A stretch of DNA of 64,000 nt from Selaginella moellendorffii (lineage: Eukaryota; Streptophyta; Lycopodiopsida; Selaginellales; Selaginellaceae), in contig NW_003314279.1 in NCBI RefSeq assembly GCF_000143415.4, forward strand, positions 2,242,541-2,306,540. The letters run 5' to 3'. The translations under genes and the position numbers were made by a program. The notes under the pieces are model-generated. The model searched no databases, was not told the origin of the DNA, and was given only the letters and a program-made list of their open reading frames with translations. Numbering within the stretch: position 1 is the stretch's first letter; every line of letters starts with the position of its first letter. This document shows positions 54,001 through 64,000 of this stretch, one piece after another.

Positions 54001-57000
54001 TCATGGCTATAGGTTATTTTTTGCTGTTGTAGCTCATTTCTTGCAGCTTGGAAGTGTAGCACGCTCTAATATATGCACTGTGCTTAAATGAATCAATCTT
54101 GCCTCTCATTTCTCATAGTTTATTTGCAATATGATGCCCTAAATGGCAAGTGTAATTGATTGGAGTGCGGAAGTAAAACATTCGTTTGGGTGCTTGGGGT
54201 ATTAAACATGATGGTTTTTAGCGTTGTAGTGATTTGTTACACTACAAATTAATAGTATAAACCTTTTATTATTGGGTTTTTGTTTCTTGGCCTAAGTTTA
54301 GTGGTTGCTACAGTGATTATGTTGTAGTGCATTGCAATGCAATGGTTACACGTAAGTAAGTAACTAATTTATACCTATTCCTCTTCAATGTATATGTGTT
54401 TTTTAATCTAGATTCTTCTTTCCATAGCCAATGAGTTGATAGTTTTACACCTATATTAATGACAAGCACTTAGGTATATAACTATAGTATGGCATTGTTG
54501 AGTCCAAACATTCATATCACTTTGTTAGTGTGGACATACTTCCAAGCGAGTCCCCTATTAGTATATTTTGAATTTTGAAATGCATGTAAAGTTATTCAGC
54601 TCTTTTTTTTTGTAGAATATCAAGAATTAAGGCATTATTATGCTAATTGAGGATAGTTGCATGTGGGGATACTAGTATATTTATATCATTTATATACCTC
54701 CACATATTTATGCTTATATGTGTTTTTTTTTTTCTTTCCAAGAGAAAGATTCATGCTTTATTGGACTAGACACAGTTTAGTGGCAATAGTTGCTAAGACA
54801 CATATTTGAGATTAGAGTCCTTTTATCTCCCGGCATAACAAACATGCATGTGTGGGTTTTCCATACAACCCTCCTCTATTGCAAGTCACAGAGTTAGCAA
54901 CACAAGTGGAGGATAATATTGTGAAGGAAAGTAAAGAAGGAGTGGTAGAAGAGCATTTCACTGTTATGGAGATTGTAGAAGAAGAAATGCTAGATTTTGA
55001 GAATGTAAAGGAAGCAACTCTACAAGTGCAAGATCACATATGACAAAGTTGATGTTGCTATGAAGGTGTGATAAGCATTTATAACATATGATCTTAATAG
55101 ATATCCTTTACTTCTTTTTAGTTATTTTTTCTTTGTAGGGTTGGTGCCACACACCTTGTAACACAATTTTACATTGCATAGCATGAGGTGGTAAATGAAC
55201 ATAAGCTAATGGTTGAAGGCAAAGTCAACAAACGTGAGATGGCAAAAGACCTTCCTTATAATGTTATGAAGGAGGAGCCTTCACACCATTTAGAGTTTAG
55301 ATGCCAAAAATGCAATAAATCATGCAACATAAACACATCACAAACATCATACAATCTTGATCCAGAGTGATTTCTTGTAATGGTTGTGATTTTTTTGCAT
55401 GGAGGGACACTCTTGATAAATGAATATCTTCTTCATGTTTTTTTTATATATACATATATATAAGACTATAATATTATATCTATATACTTTTGCCCTTCCA
55501 AGGTATTTGCAATTACATGTGTAAATGCATATATAAGCTTCTATACATATGATCTATAGTGCTTATACACAATTAATACCAATACTATATAATAAGAAGC
55601 TTTAATTTGGTAAAAATTCTCTATTATTTTGAGGCAAAACAAATTTTATGGCATTTTGCCCTTTGACTAATCTGGAATTAAAGTATGGTTTATATGATTT
55701 TAGGTTTCTTTAAATTAATTTTAAAAACATTAGCTACCATAAATTATTGCTTCCAATTTTAAAATTTTGTGGCAACATTTGGTATACAATATATTTAATT
55801 AGTTGTATTAAATTTGTAGCAATTTTATACTCTTACAACATATTCCTTGATTTAGAATTTATATATCTTCCCTTCAAATGTGCAAAGAGGAGGAAGGATG
55901 AGAATACCTCCTCTTACATAACAAGTTATTCAATATTTATTTATGGAACTCTTAAATAAAATTGCAAATAATAACAATTTACAAGTAAATTTTTGTGCAA
56001 ATATATAGATGTTTTATTGTTTTTTTACTTGGGAGGATTCATCTTTCTTAGATGGATCCATTAGTTTACCCATACAAGCTTGCCATATGGATGGATCATT
56101 GATTGAGCCCTTCAATCAATTAATGGTTAGTTGTAGTCAATCAATTGATCAATAGGCCCATTGATCAATCACGACCCATCAATTGATTAATTATATAGTA
56201 ATGGTAAATGTGGCAAGCAAAAGGAGTTATGATGGATCCATACCTAACCACAACTATTTACCATTGGCTATAGGTTATCCATTGTTACTCACAACCTATA
56301 GCCGATTATGGATTTCAGATTTTGTGCATATATGATGCTGATGTGTGCTTAAATTTCCTTTTTTTTTTAGAGTGTAATATACTTATTGAAAGTGATAGGC
56401 AGTGGTCTTATTTTTTTTTCTCTATTGTTTAGTTAAGAGTGCAACAAATAAAAAATGCATATTTTATTTGTTATTCTTTGCTAGTATGTAACATTCTTGT
56501 GTTTGCACTTTATGGAGTCATTTATGCAATAGACTATTTTTCTATGTTTACTAATGTGCAAAAATTGTATTAAATTTTAAGAATTGCTCCAAAGTGCTTG
56601 ATAAAAACAATCCCTTCATGACATAGTTCAAAATGACATATTCATGACTCCTTTCATCTATGCTTTGCTATGGCCTCCATGCATGCCATAATATAGCAAT
56701 GAGCAGGCTTAGTGCTAATAAAGACTACCAAACATACGTGTGGTGGGACATGTGCATGATCCACTAGCAAAAGTTACACTGCCCTTGTGTTTGATTGGGT
56801 TCCTAGTGTAGGCATGTAGGGGAACTATTATATTTCTTTGTTGCAAGATATAGTGGTGGAAGTGTTAGTTGATGCAAAGTTTGAAGGAAAGGTTAAGGAT
56901 GATGGTACAGATTAGCATATCATCATGATATGGTGATGGAGTGTCATCTTTGCATTATTGGGTTATGGGTGGAATGTATTCAAGATTCTATTGACATCAA

Positions 57001-60000
57001 TGAAGTTGGCCATACAATGTTCCGAAGAAAGCATTAGCAGTTTGTGGGGGGGGGGGGAATTAACATATGTGTAGGCAAGCTATTGCTATCTACCTATACA
57101 AACCCATGACATAGACGATAGAACTAGAAATCTTACAATACAAGTTAGAGTGGTTGGTGGGGGGGATGCTAAGCTCCCCATACCAGTTCTTCTAGTGACC
57201 CCACAACAAAACCTACACTTTAGTCATGGCTATTTACCTGTAAAGCCTTGCATAATTTCAATTTGCAATCCTCTAAGCCAAGAGGTAGTCATTCTATTTG
57301 ATGACCATTAAGACCTGGTGGTTCTAGAGGTGCACGAACCGGGTTAGTTCTAAACTTGCACCAACTAGGGCAACCATAGAATTGCCCTAATTCCTAACCC
57401 ATACTTTCAACGAAGTCCTTGTGGAGATGGATGTAGTTGCTAATGCAATATCAAATGTAAATATAGACATTGTAACCATAGAAGAGGCAGTTTCAATGGA
57501 GGATGAAGAGAGTGTGGTGGCATTGGATGAAAGGATAGGGCACAAATCAGGTATATGATAGACTTCCTTTGTCTATGTGAAAACAATAACATTGATTTTT
57601 TGCGGCTAATCAATAACACACAGATATACTTTGTAGGGTTACAACTTTGTGATGCCAAGCATGCATGTACGTAAACTTGATAGCACATGCTAGGGGCCTT
57701 AGTGGCTATTGAGATTGCACATAAATACATTATGCACGGTTATGCCACCATTACCTTCTGCTATGATTGGGGTAGATTAAAGCAACCTTTTTGGGGCTAG
57801 ATGCCATAGTGGGGAAATGTGTATATCTTGTGTTATAGGTTTGGACACTACCCAACACAGACATTTGAGAGGGTATCCTTTTGTCCTTGGACGCAAAAGT
57901 TGAGGAATTTATAGAGTTACCAATTTGCATAACAATTGAGTAGCAAATCTCCCACAGGAGTTTGGCAATGGACTTTGATATTTTTCACAACTATCTAGTG
58001 TGGCACAAAAGTGGGTGAAGAAGATATTTCCATCGTGATAAAAAGTGCATTCAACGCCATAGGAATTGCTCAAAGTAATAGAGCATGAATAGAAAGCTTA
58101 ATGAGCCCACTACCATAATGAGGCCATGTGGGCTTTTTAACCACTCCTGAATGCAATGCATAGCTCCAGATACCCCCAAACTCCTTAAGACTTGCCAAGT
58201 GAGCATGCAATACATAGTTTTTCAGATTTGCTAGGTGAGCATGTAATATATATTTTTTTTTTCAGATTTAGAGTGTTGCAAGTGTGTATAAATTTGTCTT
58301 AGTATACAGGCTTTGCATCTATGTTTAGAGGAACAAAATGGCTTTCCCCTCTTTACTTTGTGTATGGCTGGTTTGTTGGTAGTCAGATGGTGTTAGATGA
58401 CAATATGCAAGACTTTGGAGGGTCAACAAAACAAGCTATGAAAGCTACTTAGGGCTAAGTACGACTTGTTTTGCATTCATACTTCAACAAGTATGAGGGA
58501 GGGTGAAGTTAGCACACATATGCTCTTGGGGCCAATTTTTGGTCAGCTCATACAGCCACTCAATCATCAATCCACACACGAAAGGCATCTGCACATATAT
58601 AAAAATTTCATATAGGTGTATATGGTTGGGATCATGATGTTTCATATCCTAGTAGCAAAGATGCAATCAGATTGCTTATATAGTTGCTTTGCTCTATGTG
58701 GTTTGCAATGGTATAGATGCATTTCATTTTAGCACGCAATAGTGGGTGGTGTTTTAGGACCTTCACCTTTATATGCCATGCATATGGGAGCCACTCAACA
58801 CTATATGAAGTGTGGTGGAAGGTGCCACAGATGACTAACAAATTTTGCTTAGTAACAGAAGGCAAAACAAAGGTCTATAAGAATATACAAAGATTTTGGG
58901 GTGGTGGAGTTTGGTACTATGTACTAAGAGACTCTTGAGTTTGCCATCAAGAGTATTGTGCATTGCATTTTCTTTGTCAAGACAACAGTAATGACTAGTG
59001 CTCTGCAAATAGGCTTTCAACACTACACAATATCCACCATATAGCACTAAACATTAACTTTAAGAAGATCATGGCCAATATATTTACCTCAGCTTACAAC
59101 AAGTTATATTCACTTACTCAAACTTGTTGGATGTATATCTACCAAATTTATTACAAACATTTGGTGGCAAAGACAACATTATATATTTACACATATGCTT
59201 GGCAGAGATGGCAATCGAAAAGTGATTGTATGTAAAATATTTTTGCAAGCAACTCAAAACAAAAAAATTATCCACATATGTGTAAATATATAATGCTCCA
59301 ACATGAAATCATATATTTATTGCTATAGCTACAACAATATGTATATTATATCCCATCTTGAATTGTATAAGTAAAAACTTGTATGTTTAATCTTTTGTTT
59401 TTATTTAGAATGTATTAAATTTCCCTTCTCTCATACGACTTCAATTAGGGGTGAATATTCATCTAATGTTTTTTATTGTCATAATATGTGTTATAAGGAA
59501 AGAGGATACATGTAAGAATGATATTGATAAAGATATATTTGAGATTAAAAAAATGACACCAAGACAAGCATAATCAGAACTCATTCTTGAGGATAACTAG
59601 GTAAGTTTTAAATATTGACCATAGTTGACTCATTAACTAAAGTGTGAGACCTTTACATGTTAGTATTTTTATTATATTGAAATAAAAAAACCTCTGCTAA
59701 CAATCATTATTGTACAGGTATAATCCTTTCAATAATATCTTATTTTCTTTATAAAATTTAAAAATAATTTTCTGCATGTTGCATACAATAATGCTTAGTT
59801 TTTTTAATAGTAATATTATTCTTACTTATTAATCTAATTGATAAAATGGAAATTTAAAATTATAAATATATTTATAATTTGTAAAACAAGATTAATCTTA
59901 TTTCATATCAACCATTAGATGTTATAATAAACTATAATATATTATATAGTGCTTATAATTTATAAACATGTTTATAAATTATAAATAAAGATTAATCTAA

Positions 60001-60858
60001 ATGAATAAAACAGTTAGATGGTAAAATATTCTAGAATACCAAGTATATTTTAGGTATATTCACTACCACACCAGTGAGTAAACCATCTAAAATATACTTG
60101 TATTTTATTAAATACTCAATAAAAGATATCAAGGATTTAATTCATATTGATCACTTCAATAGCCAACTTCAATTCTTATTCACCAGCCAACTTTAACTCT
60201 TATTAATTTCTTTATCAGCTAACTAAAGACAAGCATTTCATGTTATAATTATCCCAAGATAACCTCCTTAAAATCAAGAATATAACCTTAATACATTAGT
60301 GAATATATTCTTGGCTATTAATTTTTTTATTTTTAATATATTTTGCAAAAATAAAATTAGAAGCATCATTATTTGACTTTTTCCTTTTAATGCCATAGTC
60401 AGATATAACTATATTAAATTTAAAACTAATAGCCAATTTGTGAGAGACTTAGCCATTCTTTAAAGCCTCTTGATCAATAAATATATCATCAACATTTCCT
60501 AATCATGTGTGAATTTATAGCTTCTCAATTTTTTTTCCTTCTCTTCTTCCAGATTATAATTGTACAAATTGCTTAAATTCTCTCAAACCTGCTATAAATT
60601 TAAATTCTCTCAAATCAATTGTATGCAAAAACTTTGGATTTTCTTCCTTCAATATGATTTTTTTGAGGTTTGATAATGGTTATAGACAATAATTCCACAC
60701 AATACATACATGCATACGATATCAAATTCAAGATAAATTTAAGTTTGTAATTTGAAAAGAACTCTACACGGATTTTACTATCTATTTTTTAGGTTTGATA
60801 AAAGCCAGAAATAATAAAATGGTTTAAACCTTCAATTTTATGTTTATTAATTTATCAA
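54001..60858. other. AT-rich region, no gene recognised
   Basis: Only short ORFs (for example 54852-55043 and 55188-55370, weakly acidic, with an isolated CQKCNKSC) that I cannot place in a family. A G run occurs at ~57046-57058. A foldback candidate is listed separately at ~56050-56250. The last 2 kb are over 75% AT by eye. Confidence 0.4.
56050..56250. repeat. Foldback (MITE-like) candidate
   Basis: Outer arms gatggatccatta...acaagcttgccatat and (complement of the right side) atggatccatcat...tttgcttgccacat, with an inner ttgatcaatagg|cccattgatcaa near 56150. The arms are imperfect (~70%), and no target duplication was identified. Confidence 0.4.
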
Positions 60859-62842
60859 CTAATTGTACTTGTTTCTGATTTTTCTTTTTAATGAGAAATA
60901 AGGAGAATAAATCTTATTGTTTGATGCTTCCAGCATACAGACCTGATCACAGCTGTCTAGTGTAAATGGCATGGCAAGTAGAACTTCTTTAGCTCCACAC
61001 AAATGAACACTTCTGCAAAGAAGATCAACCACACATCCATATTGTTCCCTCCTTACAGTAAGTCCATGGTCAACTATCATAGACAAAAAGACTGACCCTG
61101 CATTTACTATTCCACCTTGATGACTACAACCCAACAAAACTGATGTGAACGTCACATCATCAGCAAAGAATCCCTCCAAAAGCATCACAGCCAAGAGCTG
61201 CATACTCCAATTCATGCCCAATATGGTGTTGAAGGAAATAACATCCCAAGCAGGCATGGCATGGAAAAACGCTAAGGCCTTTACCGCATGCCCAGTTCTG
61301 GCAAATGCCAAGAGCATTGCATTCCAGGACACCATGTTTCGGTCTGGCATTTGGTGAAAGATCTTAACTGATTCCATAAACTGTAGATGGTGCGTGAATG
61401 CTGTTAACCTTGCATTCCAAGAGATTAGATCGTGATAAGGCGCACTATCAAACATCAATGTCGACAGTGACAAATGGCCGGCTTCGGCATACGCGGAAAT
61501 TAGAGCATTCCAGGATACTTGATCCCTTCCCGGCATAGAATCAAAGCAAAGTTTAGCGGATTCCAAATCGCCGCGCTCGGCATAGGCAATGAGCATTGTG
61601 TTCCACGAAACAAGATCTCTCACTGGCATGGCGGCGAAAAAGGCTCTAGCCTCCACAAACTTTCCATGCTGAGCATTTGCAAGAAGCATAGCATTCCAGG
61701 CGATGATATCCCGCTGCGGCATCTGGTCGAATGCGTTTCTAGCAGCAGCGAGATCGCCATTTTGGGCGAAGGCGACAAGAAGCGCTGTCCTTGAAACGAC
61801 GTCAAAATCCGGCATGGAATTAAATACTTCTCGCGCCTTTTCCAGATCTCCACTCTGGCCATACAGGCAGATCATGTTCGTCCAGGACATGATCACGCTC
61901 CGGCATTGAATCAAAAAGTTTTCTCGATTCCTCCACCATCTCGTGCTCCAAATCCCTGGCAAAATTGTAAACGAATCCACACAGCATCCCATTGAACGAC
62001 ACAAGATCTCGCTCAGGCATCACTTCAAACATTCCTCGCGCCTCTTCCAGACATCCGTGGATGGAGAATGCCGTGAACATCGCGTTCCAGCACACCATGT
62101 CCCTGTAGGGCATAGAATCAAATATGTAACTGGCGCCAAGCAGATGCCCAGCTTGAGAATATGCCAAGAGCATAGTCGTCCACGATGATAGATTCCTTGC
62201 AGGCATTGACTTAAAAAATCTTCTAGCGTCCATGAGATTCCCGTTTCGGGTGTGGGCCGAAAGCATTGCATTCCAGCAAATTTGATCAGCGCGAGGCATC
62301 TCGCTAAATATTTTAAGCGCTTTAGCAAGATGCCCCAATTGGGCATATGCCACAAGAATAGAGGTTTTGGCCACAATGTCTTTAAACGGCATGTATTTGT
62401 ACATATCCTCGGCATCACCAAGGTAGCCACTCCGTGCGCATGACACCAACATGGCCGTCCATGATGCCGGGGACCTTTGTGGCATCTCATCAAAAACGTA
62501 CTTTGCCTTTTGAATATGCCCGTTTTGGGCATATGCCGAGAGCAAAAGATCCCACGAGAAGGAATTCTTATCTTGGATTCCCTCAAAGACCAAGCAAGCA
62601 TCGGAGATGCTGCCACATCTTCCGTACATTTGTATGAGGAGATTGGAGAGGAAGACCTGGGAGCCGGGAAAGTGTTTGAGACAAGGAAGAACTCGCGAGT
62701 GAGTGGACTTGGCCTGGGCGATTGTTGTGGAGGATTTGATGAGAAGAACGCACTTCTCTAGATCGAGGCAAGGCTCTCGTGCAGCTGCCGGATTCATGCT
62801 TGTTGCTGCTGGAGATACATGGTCTGCTGGCTGACCGGACAA
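60859..62842 (-). CDS. PPR protein made of S-type repeats, one frameshift, no E/DYW domain
   Basis: Minus-strand ATG at 62842 (MSGQPADHVSP). After a ~75-residue N-terminus come ~15 tandem PPR units of ~31 residues (VSWNAMLLAFARTGHAVKA, FDEMPQRSPASWTAMLVSC, FDSMPGRDQVSWNALISAY). Such arrays bind RNA one repeat per base and act in plastids or mitochondria. Frame one ends at ~61820; frame two takes over near 61885 at DSMPERD/MSWTNMI, so two bases were lost (or this is a sequence error). After the L2/S2-like DVTFTSVLLGCSHQGG and EQYGCVVDLLCR the expected E1/E2/DYW is replaced by an unrelated tail ending KIRNKYN. So either a truncated editing factor that would need a partner, or a pseudogene. No introns. 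Confidence 0.85.
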
Positions 62843-64000
62843 TTCACCAGCGGATCACTCATGCAATAGATTCTTTTTTTTGCAGCTCCTGAATCTGGGT
62901 GGGTGCTATGCAAGCATAACACTAACATTATACAGCAAGTACATACGAAGGCATCATGTAGTCCTTGAGAATGCCCATCTTAGCATTGCTGTTGATCATC
63001 TCATTGGCCTTGCGGAGGAGAGCCTTGCAATACAGCCCATGCATTAGCGTGATGGATTATGGAGGTGGTGTTGGAAAAGTCCTAGAAAAACTCCCAAAGC
63101 TTCTTTTTCAAAGATGGTAACCTCAAGAAAACAACAAAGACTTATCTCCATCATCGGGCGAAAGAGCTCCAAGATAATTAAGTTATGTTAGCAACTCAAT
63201 TTCCTTTACCTGCACTGAATAATAAAACACCTGTGTAAAATTCTAAGCTTAAATTACAACCTTATTTTAAACAAAATATTTTAAATTTAGATAAAATAAA
63301 ATTTAAAATTATTTACTTATTGGTCCTTTTCAGTCTAAATAAACATAATTTAAAAAATAAAAATATCTTTTATTTTATTTAATATTTAAGATATTAAGGT
63401 TTAGATTTTATTAGATTCATCTAAGCAAAAAAACGCAATTAGAGGTGCAAACTTTTGACATTACAATCAATCAACTATTGTTTGGAGAGGCATAGCATAC
63501 CCTGAGAGGGATGATGAATCAAAAAAGAACTAACCACTATATAGTTGTGAAGGTACATAGAGGGAAATGTCAACTTTTATTAGTCCTATATTAAAACAAA
63601 GTAAATCTACTACCATATAGAGTCGAATTCTTAAAATCTAATTATTATTTCAAATTGTTTTATAAAATTTGATAGAAAAATATTTAGATTCTGTAATTAA
63701 TTTTATTAATAAAAACTTAGAGTATTCTTAAATATACTTGCACATTATAGTCTAAATTTTAATCTAATAGTAATCTTATATTTTAAAGTTATACAATTAT
63801 ATTGGATTGTTATTAGCTAATAATTTTGACATAGAATCCTTAATATAATGAATCAATGACATATACATCTTAAAACATTTTTACCTCTTTGGGCTCTTCT
63901 TTATTATCAAGGTTACAATCTGAAGAGTAGCATTTGTTGTCAAACTTATAACATTTTATGATCAAAATAAATAATTTTCAATTACACTACTTACATGAGA
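62843..64000. other. AT-rich flank upstream of the PPR gene
   Basis: The first ~150 bases should contain the PPR promoter and 5' UTR. The rest is AT-rich, and I see no ORF or repeat that can be supported. Confidence 0.4.

Noticed and set aside
54852-55370. Two small acidic ORFs with an isolated CQKCNKSC
   Set aside because: Short, no family, no splice or start evidence, AT-rich neutral DNA; not supported as genes.
1-64000. CRISPR arrays, bacterial operons, rRNA or intact tRNA genes
   Set aside because: None found: no regular spacer-repeat array, and the only rRNA similarity is the 5S-derived part of Cassandra; tRNA-like arms occur only as fragments in LTR A.

Overview
Organism. This is nuclear DNA of a land plant. 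The evidence is Ty3/gypsy chromoviruses with a chromodomain, a Cassandra element with 5S-rRNA-derived LTRs, a MULE with a SWIM zinc finger, an F-box relic, a plastid-type histidinol dehydrogenase relic and a PPR gene. Very short introns (about 32-81 nt) in every host or transposon gene I could model, and a PPR protein built almost entirely of about 31-residue S-type repeats, point to a lycophyte of the Selaginella type. That placement is inference; nothing here proves the species.

Layout. 1-1829: AC-rich, no gene. 1830-10328: decayed Ty3/gypsy chromovirus (LTR A family) with a LINE fragment in its integrase. 10293-21429: an unusual mobile-like block with a DUF7869-type transposase-like gene (minus) divergent from a long multidomain gene (plus: ParB-like, possible methyltransferase remnant, acidic/Pro-rich linker, FCP1-like HAD domain); about 20 copies of a GGCATGAGGCCTCATGCC-type palindrome lie in its introns, exons and spacers. 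21430-37376: nested LTR-retrotransposon and TRIM remnants (two further LTR families or fragments, one solo LTR, Cassandra, a decayed MULE relic, one 100-N gap). 37377-38577 and 52097-52240: F-box relic and a histidinol dehydrogenase pseudogene. 38580-52096: a 13.5-kb MULE with a 9-bp target duplication inserted in an exon of that pseudogene; it carries a transposase (minus), a divergent ParB-like plus DNA-methyltransferase-like gene (plus), two small cysteine/histidine-rich genes and a later solo LTR. 52240-60858: retroelement internal sequence, then AT-rich DNA with no recognised gene. 60859-62842: PPR gene (minus). 62843-64000: nothing recognised.

Main point. Two transposable elements with unrelated transposases each carry, divergently from the transposase, a gene that looks like a ParB-like domain joined to a beta-order (motif IV before motif I) DNA methyltransferase domain, and each has palindrome/hairpin arrays in the introns of that gene. 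Prokaryotic phages and mobile elements carry ParB-like-methyltransferase fusions; I know of no description of such a module as transposon cargo in plants, but I could not search. Most in-frame stops in these genes are TAG, as expected from deamination of methylated CAG (CHG) sites, so the copies are probably silenced and decaying.
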